NCBI RefSeq assembly: GCF_000003815.2
Contig: NC_049983.1
Span: 17,452,746 to 17,516,745 of the forward strand
Reading direction: 5' to 3'
Length of the DNA stretch: 64,000 bases
Source of the DNA: Branchiostoma floridae
Lineage: Eukaryota > Chordata > Leptocardii > Amphioxiformes > Branchiostomatidae
The translations under genes were made by a program, and so were the position numbers. This document shows positions 13,501-24,500 of this stretch, one piece after another. The notes under the pieces were generated by a model that saw only the letters and a program-made list of their open reading frames with translations, was not told the DNA's origin and ran no database searches. The first letter of the stretch is position 1, and each line of letters starts with the position of its first letter.

Positions 13501-13527
13501 TTCTCTGTCTCCTCAGATAAAGTGTGA
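4577..13527 (+). CDS. F-box/WD40 repeat protein, FBXW7/Cdc4-like (12 coding exons)
   Basis: Probable substrate receptor of an SCF (Skp1-Cullin-F-box) ubiquitin ligase. Coding exons: 4577-5578, 5983-6048, 6433-6577, 7094-7254, 7621-7776, 8372-8497, 8997-9086, 9688-9776, 11305-11383, 12099-12292, 12940-12997, 13372-13527; all GT-AG with consistent phases, giving 773 aa. Residues 1-334 are Ser-rich and probably disordered, with basic SPKRAKSRSK at 25-34 (possible nuclear signal). Residues 335-382 resemble the FBXW7 D-domain region. The F-box is at about 383-431 (LLAWLPASISIYILSFLDP, then WYELANEPCLWRRFC). Seven WD40 blades follow (about 480-770), most with GH...VSGS-D-TIK-VW signatures; blade 5 has SDLKFWD. 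Vertebrate FBXW7 has eight blades and TrCP seven, so orthology is open and I give no symbol. ATG 4577 lies 16 nt inside the exon in good context (GAGGATGG). Several introns fall at the same place in successive blades, after the strand ending in IK or LK. Confidence 0.9.
6190..6286. repeat. Dispersed repeat copy 1 (empty site)
   Basis: About 97 bp beginning GGGACACTGACAGGAAATTA, closely similar to 9411-9544. This copy has an uninterrupted TTTATCT at 6230-6236, where the other copy carries a 32-bp palindromic insertion. It lies in intron 2 of the F-box/WD gene. Confidence 0.8.
6611..6726. repeat. Dispersed repeat with internal inverted repeat
   Basis: Segments CCGAAAAGCAGTTACTCAAG and CTTGAGAAACTGCTTTGTGG form a hairpin. 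The right part (GCGTATCTCATTACCTGGAT, then GTCTTACC) recurs at 48965-48994. It looks like the 3' part of an interspersed retroelement; the family was not identified. Confidence 0.6.
8014..8136. mobile_element. Short MITE with CAGGGCT...AGCCCTG ends
   Basis: The left end CAGGGCTATCTCCAG mirrors the right end CTGGAGACAGCCCTG (RC CAGGGCTGTCTCCAG) with one mismatch. The total is 123 bp, with no coding capacity and no clear target duplication. It lies in intron 5 of the F-box/WD gene. Confidence 0.6.
9105..9298 (+). repeat. Candidate tRNA-derived SINE
   Basis: A box-B-like GAGTTCGAAACCC occurs at about 9153-9165. It is followed by a body with AATGAGTACCATTCACCCGG and an (AAACC)n-like tail at about 9274-9290. 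Box A is not clear. It lies in intron 7 of the F-box/WD gene. Confidence 0.5.
9411..9544. repeat. Dispersed repeat copy 2 (filled site)
   Basis: Same repeat as 6190-6286, but split at its GTTATCT segment by the palindromic insertion 9459-9490, with GTTATCT present on both sides. Comparison of the two copies gives the empty and filled states of one target. Confidence 0.8.
9459..9490. mobile_element. 32-bp palindromic micro-element A with 7-bp target duplication
   Basis: The 14-bp arm CAAGGAGCTTATAT, a 4-nt loop CTCA and the exact inverted arm form a near-perfect hairpin. It is flanked by perfect direct repeats GTTATCT (9452-9458 and 9491-9497). The paralogous repeat at 6190-6286 lacks it and keeps a single copy of the target. 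Confidence 0.85.
10025..10968. mobile_element. Non-autonomous DNA transposon, CAGGGGTCTCC ends
   Basis: The left end CAGGGGTCTCCC at 10025 mirrors the right end GGGGAGACCCCTG ending at 10968. GC-rich GCGCCACTCCC-like subterminal blocks lie near both ends. It is 944 bp with no transposase frame. The ends suggest the hAT superfamily, but no 8-bp target duplication is evident. It occupies most of intron 8 of the F-box/WD gene. Confidence 0.65.
12397..12488. mobile_element. TAGCCTGG foldback element, copy 1
   Basis: Two arms of about 40 bp (starting TAGCCTGGTATCCAGC) surround a short loop at about 12438-12446. Flanks TTTGATTCT (12388-12396) and CTTGACTCT (12489-12497) match 7 of 9 and may be an aged target duplication. 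Lies in intron 10 of the F-box/WD gene. Confidence 0.8.
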
Positions 13528-16500
13528 AGTTACGCCCAACAGTCTCATGTAGTCCGCACAGTCTGCACAATTTGAGTGCTGTGCACAAAGTCAGCAACTT
13601 ATACTTGTGGATTGTTTCCTCCTCCCCATCATTATCACGGGCGGCTTGCCCGGACAAGGTCCACTTTTTCTCAGAGATTGTTTTAGGATAAGATTTATTG
13701 GTAAAGTTTGTGTTGATACATTTTTGCCTTAACATGAATAACATGAATGATACCTGTGAAACAAGCCAAGGATGACCTAAACTAAAACAAAAGAAGGATG
13801 GGAGCTACAGAAAACTAAATTGCTGCAGAGCCTGCAAAAGCTTTTGTTTGAACATCCAAATTTGGAATTATTATTTTATACCTTGAAACTACTAGATTTT
13901 ATTTTGACAAATTGATACTAGGTTTTGGCTTCTTTACCAGCAAACATAAAAATTAGTAAAGCAAATTGAATTCGCTATTCCATTGAAACCTTTGCAAAGT
14001 TGGCAATGTCAGTAAGCAAAGGTAAAAAAATGCAGAAAAATAAACTGAAGACGTTGTGTGTGAACAGAAAACAATGCAACTTTATTATGAACGTTTGTCT
14101 TTTCATCATTATAGTGATACATGTAATATTAAACTTGATCATACTATCATGTGTCTCATATTAGAAACAATACAATACATGACATTATATGAGATATAAC
14201 ATTTACATTTGTATGTATAATCAAAGACTAGTTCCACCTGTTGTGATTTTGGTGCTGTTTAGACTTGCATGTTTGCATCATGAAACTGAACATAATCAAC
14301 TTTACAAGTCCAGTTCTGGTCCAGTATACAGGTAAGCAGGACTACCTACGGTTGGAGCCAGTCAGTAACTCATCAGTTTTGTTTGTTAGTGCTGCAGAAT
14401 TTGACATTGCTCTGCCTCATGAAATGTAGGAAATCTCAACTCTCTGAGTACAGAATGATGTATACCAAAAATCACTCTATGTTGCCAACTTGACTACATT
14501 TTTGTACTATGTTTAAACCATGAGTGTCATGTACTGCAACTGGGTAAACCTTGACATTGACTTTATCTATATGTCCACAATCAGCTTGACATTTCAGCTA
14601 TTCTTCCTATGGTCTATACCTTTATTACATTAATACATCACATAAGAGAAAGGAACCAGAACAATCATACATAAGATGAATTGAGTTAAAGATATTTAGT
14701 TTTAGTCCTTGTCATGATCCTTTACCAGATAAGCTTTCATGAATATAAACCAACAGCAAACATTCCTGATATTTTAACTGAAGAATAAAAGGCATGTTTT
14801 GAATGAATTGCAATCATCTTTCAGAAGCAGTTTTACATTGCTATGATTCAAATAAGAATCTGTTTCTGGAGGATTTGTTAATGATACACTAAGATAACAT
14901 GTCAGGTAATGTGTTGGGATTCAAGATTGTGCAAAAAAATATTTGCAAAGATAAGAAGTACAGTTATAAATTGTTGTTAAACCAAATTCATTTTTTAGTG
15001 CTCCATCCAGTTGTTGTGCACGCAAATTACATACATTGTGTATTAGGACTTGTGCATGCAAGAAGCAGAGTGGGTTGGAATTTTGTTTTACAAAAAAAAT
15101 AGTATCTCTTTTTGCCACAGTTCCGATGTAAAGCAGCTCACAGCAAAATTACTGTTTGTCGATTTTTCTTCAAATTGTAGCATGTAAGACAAGCAGATAC
15201 TTTGAAGTAGTAATTATTTTTTCAGTGTTTTTTTTTTTCTCAATTTAAGATCTAAATGTAGAGAGTTTTAAATGGTATGCAAACATGCGTGCCCCAGGGC
15301 ACCACCGTGTTGAAATTTTGTGGAATTTCTTCTGTAAAAAAAAAAATGTGGAATTTCTTCTGAGGAAGTTACAATTTAATGAAAGTCATACAAATGTATC
15401 AGAATTATAGAAGGTGTGTTTTTAAAGTTGAAAATTTGTGATGTGTGCAATTGTGAGCACTATCACCCGGCGTGTGTAGAACACAGCAAACCTGTCGCAC
15501 AGCAAATTTTGTAGTTGTCTCGATCTCAACAATGGCAATGCAAGTACCGTAAGGGCAACTGTACACCACAGATGTTTACTGGAAATACATTGTTTACATT
15601 ATCATCAACACTGTGTTGGTATGCAGCACCTCAGCTGCCGATTGGTAGAACCTGGAAAAGTCTGACCTATGATTATGAATCAGTATGTACAGTTATGTAT
15701 TATTTACATGAACAAATCAAATTAGCCGGTCAACTTCCAGGTTTTACCATCCAACATGGTAGACAATAAGCATGGTTGAAACTAGAGCAGGCACAGCTAG
15801 ATGCATTGTGGGCAATATGTCCAAGTTGAAAGACTCTGAGATATGAATATAGCATGTCTGGACATGACTGAAGCATTGTTTATAGTAAGAGGCCTAAAAT
15901 GTCGACATACTACCCACAGTCCATCTTGTTGTACATGCACAGTTTCACTTGTGCACTGGCTTATTCTTTCATCTTGGTCATGTGAGGGAGACGAACCTGT
16001 AGAATTATTCCAAGTTGTCCTTGCACACGTATACATGGTTGTATGGATGGTATCAATGTACATGTTGACATTGGCATTGAAGTATTGAGATGGCAGTAAG
16101 CAAAGTGTTGTTGTCATCAACCAATGTTAACATTGAGAGTGGAACATGCCAACTTGGGCAAAACATTTGTACGTTGTCTCGAAAAAATACTTTTCCTTAA
16201 GATGAAATATTTGCAATGTCGTATGCAAAATGATCCTTGTGTCGGAAGTTTGAATAGCAGCATTTGTCAACGTGACTGTATGCAAAATCAAAATGTGCCA
16301 ATCAAGAACTATTTGTATATTAGAAGGTAGAAAAAAATTATATAATCACACTTGAATATTATTCACTGTAAACGATTGTGCCAAACACAATGTAAGTTTA
16401 TATGGTCAGCAACTTTTTACATTTTGTAGGTTGTCAGATGCTAGTATGTTGCAACTGTATCTTAAGTATGATAAATATATAACCTCCGTCTTGTACTAGT
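13528..16500 (+). other. Probable 3' UTR and downstream flank of the F-box/WD gene
   Basis: No further exon is visible after TGA 13525-13527. Possible poly(A) signals AATAAA occur near 14037, 14785 and 16738; which is used cannot be decided from sequence. Between them is AT-rich sequence with no coding signature. Confidence 0.4.
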
Positions 16501-16506
16501 ATAAAT

Positions 16507-16535
16507 CAAGGAGGTTAAAAATTTTAACCTCCTTG
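16507..16535. mobile_element. 29-bp palindromic micro-element B
   Basis: Arm CAAGGAGGTTAAAA (14 bp), 1-nt loop, exact inverted arm. Flanks are TATAAAT (16500-16506) and TATAGAT (16536-16542), 6 of 7 matching, consistent with a 7-bp target duplication. Confidence 0.75.
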
Positions 16536-17096
16536 TATAGATGTACTGTGTGTTATGTAATCTGTAGCCATGTCTGTCCAGTCTGTCACTCTGTAATGTT
16601 GCAGCCTGTACGGTTAGTGGGAGATCCCATGATAGAGAAATGTCACAGTTTTGTACACATTTCTATTTCCTGATTAAAACTGCTGAAAGTGTGACCTCAA
16701 ATAATGATTTAGTGTCTGTTATTTCTAGATGAATGAAAAATAAAGTTTCTGATACTGCTTTCCCACTGCCATCATGAATGACTGGGTTGCGAGTCTATTT
16801 TGTTCTTTAGAAGTGCTCTTAAAAGAGGTAAGTCACCCAAATGTCGATAAGAAATCACACAGGGAAGAACGTTTACATCATACATTACCTATCAACGATT
16901 TAATGACATGCTTTGACAACCTTGTACTAAGTTGTAGGGAAGAGAAAAGCGAACAAAAAGATACAAGTCACAAGCAGAAGAATGTACCATGAAAATTAAA
17001 ACATCATGTGTCGACATGTCAAACATCTCTGGCATCAAGACTTCTGCATGAGTTAACCTTTTCTGTGCTAGGATCAGGATGCCTTTTAAGTTACTA

Positions 17097-17264
17097 TTCT
17101 CCAAGCAGATGTTAGGGGGAGGGGGTCCTAAATCGTCTGTGTCAAGGAAGAGGCAGGAAGCTCAAGTCGTACGAATATTTCTCAACCTCCCAGTTCCACA
17201 CAGGTTGCTTTGCGGAATCAGGAGATTGAGAGACCTTGCAATTTGCCTAACATCTGCTTGAAGA
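17097..17264. mobile_element. MITE of the TCTCCAAGCAGA family
   Basis: Left end TTCTCCAAGCAGATGTTAG and right end CTAACATCTGCTTGAAGA are mutual reverse complements with one mismatch. TA occurs just outside each end. A second lone right end (CAACATCTGCTTGGAGA) lies at 17316-17332. Confidence 0.7.
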
Positions 17265-17332
17265 TATAACGTTAAATGGTTAGCTGGGAAAACATAACAA
17301 ATTCGCCATCCTCAACATCTGCTTGGAGACTG

Positions 17333-18143
17333 AGGGTGTCACCAAGCTGTCCAGGGAAATAATAAATGACAGTGGTGGATCAGAGGTGAATTGAACGTCA
17401 ACGGCTTCTCCTTGGGTCTCCCCAAGAGTGCAAGGAAGCCTCGGCTATCCGTTCATGTCCTCATCACTTCCGTGCCTAAAACTGCTCATCGCGAGCCCGA
17501 GGGCTATGCTAGCAGTAGAGGTGTTATCACTTCAGGGGAACCCTCGGCGCATGGCCGAGGGCACCCTGATCAGATAAGATCAGGTGTATCAGTAGTATGA
17601 GGTGGAAGAAGCATTCACACAGAAGGGGGAGGGGAACGACAGAAAACGTTTGTGGGAAGCACACACAGGGAAAGCTGGGGAGAGGGGAGGCATGCCGGCG
17701 TCCAGGGACACACGGGCAGGGAACAGGGTAGGGAAAATCAAGTACATTGTGGGTAAAACACAAGGGATAGAGCGGAATGGGAAGAACACAAATCAACGTG
17801 ACAAACACTCGCACACACACACAGCAAACAATGACCCACGTGCATGACGGGAAATTGACAGTCACGACCATGACAACGACATCTAGCGATAGTCTATCAA
17901 ACTGCAGCAGTACGGACGCCTGTCGGTATTTCTGGCCTTAGTGCTGAAAAACATTCTCCTGTACATGTAACGTTATAAGTGACATCGTGGAGCAGAGATG
18001 AGTTTTGCATTTGGTTATTAATATCAATAGTATGTTTTAATAATCGTTGTTTTACATTATATTCAGGAAAACTGGGAATTAATTTCATTTTCATATTTAC
18101 TTCTACAAACCATTTGCTAAACAATCCACTAAAGAATAGTTTC
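17333..18143. other. Intergenic stretch, nothing firm
   Basis: GC-richer than its surroundings around 17390-17600, with CCGAGGGC/GCCCGAGGG inverted words. Open frames exist on both strands but none resembles a known family. No gene called. Confidence 0.4.
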
Positions 18144-18152
18144 AGGAAGCGT

Positions 18153-18368
18153 TAGCCTGGTATCCAGCCGTAATATAGCTCCCGAGTCTATTCTCTCCTC
18201 TTTTCAATTGCAGAGAGGAGAGAAGAGACTCGGGAGCTATATTACGGCTGGATACCAGGCTAGTTTTATACACAATAGGCATTGTAGTTGAATCAACCTT
18301 CCCCTGCTGCCTGGTCCTGAAACCAATACAAATACTCGGGAGCTATATTACGGCTAGATACCAGGCTA
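18153..18368. mobile_element. TAGCCTGG foldback element, composite copy with target duplication
   Basis: A full foldback (18153-18262; arms starting TAGCCTGGTATCCAGCC) is followed by about 73 bp and then a lone right arm (about 18335-18368). The whole is flanked by GGAAGCGT at 18145-18152 and 18369-18376, so one and a half elements appear to have moved or been duplicated as a unit. Confidence 0.8.
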
Positions 18369-18909
18369 GGAAGCGTCGCACCGTTGTCATGAAAATCACA
18401 AAAATTAAACCATCAAAAACAACATTGCAATATTTACAGTGTCTTATCAACAGAACATTGTTGTGTACCGCCGTCGCCAAACACGTTCGCTCCAACGCTC
18501 CGCGCTTTTATATGCAAGAAGCATGCTCTTAACCCTACACATCCTCCCCAGACAATCCCGTCGTTACAAGTTATCGACCTCCTCGTACCTGCGTGTTTGA
18601 CCTTTGCTGTTTCGGTATTGACCTCGTGTGACCTTGAGCGTGCGGAGAATCAGTGTCACAGCTGACAAATCGACCTCAGTACGTGATTACCGTCACAGCG
18701 GGGAGGCGGGAAAACAGTGGCAGAGTGGGAGGTAGTTAAGAGACAAGGCTACTATTCGACGTTAGGATTACATGTATGACTCAGTTTATCAATGCAACGT
18801 TAACGTTACTCTGTTTGCAGTCTTGAATTAAGCTTCCAAACGTAAACTTTACTTAACACCATAAATCGTGATCATGGGTTGAAAACAACCCAAAACCTTG
18901 TTGACCCTA

Positions 18910-19041
18910 CTCTCCAAACAGAGGTTAGGCTCAGGCTGTTTTTTATCATTTGACAATACAGTACAATATACAGTACAAAATATAAAAAAAGACTGAAAAA
19001 AAGTTTTAAAAACACCCGGAGCCTAACCTCTGCTTGGAATG
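18910..19041. mobile_element. MITE of the TCTCCAAGCAGAGG family
   Basis: Left CTCTCCAAACAGAGGTTAGG and right CCTAACCTCTGCTTGGA are inverted copies. TA flanks at 18908-18909 and 19042-19043 fit a TA target. The inside is AT-rich and non-coding. Confidence 0.7.
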
Positions 19042-19516
19042 TAGATCGACCCCAAAACAGATCGTGACAGACAGCTTACATCATGTATTAAAGTGTTTGC
19101 ACCCGTGTTTGTAGTACTAGTCCCAGTTGGACAAGGTGATCCCATATATGGCCCATGTCGTGCCGAGAATCACTACCAGCGATCATAAACGTCTCCGCAC
19201 TGCATCAGGGCTGTCACGTTTGCAAACAAGCTAGATTGGGATGGACATGGGATTAAAAATGGAAAAGTCGTTGCACAAAAAAGTCGTTAGGGGCCCCAAA
19301 ATTTAATCATGACGTGATAGGTCAAGACCTAACTGCATTCTAAATATGATTTAATACTTCATACATATATAAAACACAATCAAACCACAAGACTACAAAC
19401 ACGCGCTAGACGACATTGCCTTCTTAGCGTTACTGAATAGTCAAACAGAGAGGGGAAGACAACACCATGGCAGCATATCATATGTACACGTGTGATGTGT
19501 TGGGCTGTATTACGTG

Positions 19517-19590
19517 TTATGTTGTGTTGTGCTGTGTTGTGTTGTGTTGTGTTGTGTTGTGTTGTGTTGTGTTGTATTGTGTTGTGCTGC
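19517..19590. repeat. (TTGTG)n microsatellite
   Basis: About 14 copies of a pentamer GTTGT/GTGTT with a few substitutions. More scattered TGTGTTG words continue to about 19830. The long open frames here simply reflect the repeat. Confidence 0.95.
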
Positions 19591-19839
19591 ACTGTATGAC
19601 CTGTATTGCAGTATGTTTGTTGTCTGTGATGTTTTGTGATATTTTGTGTTGTGTTAGACTAAGTACAGTGGAAACCAGCTATTTGCAATACGCTTTGGCG
19701 CAAAAATTGGCTAGTTGCAAAGAATTGTGAAATCCAAAACCGTTTCCCATTCCCATTGTATATTTTTCTGTATTGTGTTGCGTTGCACTGTGCTGTGTTT
19801 TTCTATATTGTATTGCGATGTGTTGTGCAGTGCTTACAC

Positions 19840-21400
19840 GTGTTGGTCTTCTTTATGCTTTGTGTCAGTCTATGGCTATGCTATGTAGTTCAGATACAAG
19901 TTTAGTAGTCTATTAAATCAACCGTATGTGTACATAATTAGATTAAACTTTTAAAGAATCCATGACGTGTACGGCTACAAATGGTATTCCAATCTTTTCA
20001 AAGGCTCCTCATAATTACATAAAACTATTACAGCCAAAAGTCACACACACATCTTATCTGGGTGCCAGACATTTATTTCAATTTCAAACCCATTACCAAG
20101 TATACGGTTTGTACTTGCTGCCATTTCAGGTTAATGAGGGCACTTTGTCTGCAAATTGGTCCATTAACTCGTGGCAACGAAACTGCCAAGAACACATTGA
20201 GTTAATTTGAACGACGACGTCCTTTGATACAGTTTTCAACGTGTATAGGAGTGGCAATCACAGAAGCTATCTAAACATGCCACGTCTTTATGTGATGCGA
20301 TAGAGTAAACGAAGCAGTAGAAAAGACACTCTTAGATAGGTCTCTTTTAGTCTGTAGGCATACGAGTTGGCATTATTTCCTCATCACATACTTTTGATTT
20401 TATACTTATCATGTTTGCCTTCATGGAAGGGATGCTATCCCCAATATTTTCACCTGTGGTTCAAACCTGCCAACAAAACGAAACAGCACTACAGAAATTC
20501 CTTTATACATGTACGTTATATGTGTAAATTTTTTTAAATGGTCGTCACAAAAAAAAAGCCGAATCAAATGAATGTGAAAACATACCACCTCAACAGAAGG
20601 TGATACTACTACATGTATGTGATAAATATAACACGGTGTATTCCATATCACCCGAGGCACCAACCCGATCGCAGGTAGGATCAAACAGATAATACTAGTA
20701 CCTGTATGAATGAATTTCTTGCTCAGAAATCGCACAATGTACAATGCATGGCAACCAATAACAACTACTAGCTAATATAGACAATAGTACTACAAGGCTA
20801 CATGCATAACAACAAAATATGTTCCATAACAGCACAGCCATGTACGGGTGAAATGATCTCGCATTTGTAATATATGAATAAATAAATTGACATACGTATA
20901 GTAGGCGGATATATGATTTGAACATGATAGCAGTATCGAACGATATCGCGGCCCAGATATGATATAATGAACACACACAACATACCCTGTGACAAATTCG
21001 ATGAGCCCAGTACCGCAGTTAAATTTGCCGAAAGTGGGACTCTCAATGATGTACATTGCTGTACATTGAGATGCTTTCAAGCACTCAATATCGTTATCAT
21101 GAAGCGTTCCTTTCAATTCATAACGAATTGCGGTCCCCCGGCACCATACCTTCCTTCATTAGAGGTTTTTATTGATGCCATCGTTTGATTATCGCCTGAC
21201 CCGCAGGCAGCCACTTTCTTCCAGAGTATCAGTTCAGAGAGAGTGATACAAAACCAGCGCGGTTTGATAACGCCCTGTATGTTTGATTTTCACACAGCGC
21301 GCGGCACGGGTGATCATACAGACTTCCCTTCCTCGGGTTTGCTCAGGACTGTGTGTAGCTTTCCTCATCTTGGCGCCCCCGCCAGCTTGTAATAGTCTAG
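19840..21400. other. Intergenic stretch before the Ras-like gene
   Basis: AT-rich; no coding exon, RNA gene or clear mobile element supported. GC content rises after about 21260, fitting approach to a promoter/5' UTR, but no core promoter motif is convincing. Confidence 0.4.
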
Positions 21401-21523
21401 AGAAGGAAGGAAGAAGGAGGTGATTTTTCACAGGTGAACAGGCCAGGGAAAACAAATCGCTAACCGCCGCGGTGCGGTGACTCCATCAGACTTGTTGCAC
21501 AGTGGAAGGATGTGGCTTCCCCC

Positions 21524-24500
21524 ATGTACACCATAGTGGTGCTGGGTTCACGTGGCGTGGGCAAGAGCGCCCTGGTAAGTAAACAACACGTTCTCGGCTT
21601 TGATACATCGTCTGTGTATTTCTTATCGTGTCTGTGACATTTTACCATAGCACGAACCTGAGGGAGGAGAAAATGGCGTCTATATGTACGTGTAAAAATG
21701 TTACATTATTTTTGACGTGTAGACCCGGTAAGTTGTAATGTTGTCCCGCAGCTAGTATATTTTCACGGCTGATATTTATGGTCGTAATGCCATTAAGATA
21801 TCAATCCATGAAGGCGACCCACCGGCGTTTTAAAGCGTAGTGGTAATGGCGAATTCTCGCCTGGCGTGAAATGTGATTATCCAAGATTACGGCAATAGAG
21901 ACTGGCGAACGCCAAGCGCTAAATAACCGTCGTGGGGCGTAATCAAATTCCATTTAGAGATCACCCTTTTTTTCGAGCTGATAATGCACTGAGCTTCTGT
22001 GAGGATAATGATATCAACTGGTTTCGCACTACCATTCTGTGAGGGCTTTTCATTTTGCAATGACATCATGGTAGTGTACCTCTAAGATATAGATCATAAA
22101 AACGATAATGGTATCATCATGTTAAATCAAAAATAAGGTTCATATTTGTAGCTAGTTAGCTATGATAAAAACTGTAGTATTGACGTCTAGAAGAAAACAT
22201 AAACCTATTCATACAAACCTATGAAACCAATGCAGAATATTTCTGGAAAACTCAGTTTAATACGAGACTCGATTATTATGCCGATAGCGTCTTCGTTGTT
22301 ATGACAACATTATGGTAGAGAAGGCATGAAAATTATCATAAGTACCCTGCATAATCAATGCGCTTCTGTATACTATAATGATTATACATATGTGCTGAAG
22401 ATTACTAGTATACAAGGCGCGAAGAAGCATCAGACAGATCTATGGACCAGACATCTTGTACTTTATTTGCGTTATCACATCTACGTATTCCCTTGCAATT
22501 AACCTTCGGGCATGAGTTTGCAAATAAGATACATATTATTCACATGACTCTATCTATCAGTCCTTTCACACGGTCGCCTAGCAACGGGGCTATTACGGAA
22601 AGTGCAAACCTCCATAATGGCCCTTCATCATGTTAAATGGCACCTGTAGCTGTACAGGAAATCTGGAAACTGTCGCGGTGGTTTTATCTCAGCGTTTATT
22701 CTAACACGACGAATTGCTGAAACCGCGAATGCGCCTCCCTTGTATGACTACTGTAACGCTAGTTCACCTTAATCCGTGGGATAACCTAGATTCGTTGTTT
22801 TAAAAAGCTGGGGATTTCAGGTCAACAACTTGGGTTTTAAATGTCTACATTTTCAAGATACTGCAATGTGAAACTACCTTCCATAGACTTAACGATCCCC
22901 AAATACCCTATTTCTATATACAATGGACATAGGTGACCCTATGGATAATGCTAAACTAACGTTATTACAACAGAATCGTTTCGACAGTACACAAAAAATT
23001 TGAAACACCGTAAAAATATTATTTTAGATCAAATAGAACCGTCGCGTATCCACGTGAATTTACAGTGATATATTTGAAGAAGCTTGGAGAAACACTCACT
23101 AGTACTGCTGTGTACGCGTGTAAATGTTGTCGCTACGTCGGCGGACAGCTTGATAAATATACTCAACCATATCATCTGTCTTTTTATTGTATGTACGAGG
23201 GTGAGTCAGAAAGTAATGCAAGTGGTTTAATAACAGACTCCTTCTTTGATAGAATGACTTTTGGCACAAATGTTAATACATATCTCCTCTTGAGATTGAA
23301 ATATCTAAATTTGTTGCTCATTATTTTATGAGTGACTGAGCTGCTTTCAAGGTGACCACACCCTTGGTATCCCGTCAGAAGAAAAGTGAGGTCCAATTAA
23401 CGTACAATTAAGAATTTCCCTAAAGCATTTTTTGCTATTGTAGGAGATTAAGCCTGCACATGTAATAAGCTGCGTTTGTCTATAAGCCACATGCTTAATT
23501 TCAACTCTGAAATCCGAGCAGTTTTTCTTTTTTCGTTGCTGGTGTAGAGTGAGGTATACGCGGTCTTCAGGGTCATGAGATCTGCGGTGTTATGATTAAA
23601 ACTTTCTATAGCCTTCTTTCCCACTAACAAATACAAATAAAACTTAGCACACTTTTTGGTCTGTAAACAGTTGATAACTGTGTAAAGTTTCGTTTCTTTT
23701 GGTTAATGGCAAAGGAGTCTTTTAACCAACAACTCACAAATTCGTGTATAAATCCAACAGCTCTATAATACAACTTACTGCATCCAAGCAGCTGTAAATA
23801 TAGAACCATTACGAGTTTAGAGATGAAAATTGGCACGCAACCTATAGAGACATTTGATATCATACATGTATAATTTCAACCTCCTACAGTGATTTTCAGT
23901 GGGTCAGATTTAGAGGAATTGATAGCCTGACAAGCTACCTAGGGTGTGTTCATCTTGAAATCAACTCAGTTGCTCATAAAATGATAAAGACCAAAATTAA
24001 AACATTCAATCTCAAGAAGACATATACCTCTACCTTTGTACCAAATTTCAACTTAATTGATTAAAAAACGATTCTGTTATGAAACCACTTGCATTACTTT
24101 CTGACTCACCCTCGTATAAAGTGGTTTATCTGTCCACCAAATCCACAGCAACACCCAAGGATCTAGTAGATAGGTACAAAGTGAATGAGATGACAAATGG
24201 ACAAAGCAAAAGAATGAAACAATACAAAACAAATTAAAACTAAACTGAATAAATATACTGAAGTAAAATGAACAAAATATGAAGTTGTAGTACATGTATA
24301 TAGAACAGAATATAACATGTCAGAGATATAATATGGAATAGAGTGTGAAATGAAATTGGACGGAGAGCACTTTCTATATTTAGTGAAATATCAAATGAAA
24401 TATAAGAAAAAGCGAATACAGAGTAATACATATATTGAAGTATAGAGGTAACGGTAAACAAATGAGACATAAAATTAAAAATGAAGTAATATAAAATGAC

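Noticed and set aside
17391-17600. Small GC-rich reading frame
   Set aside because: Overlapping frames on the opposite strand are equally open and neither resembles a known protein.
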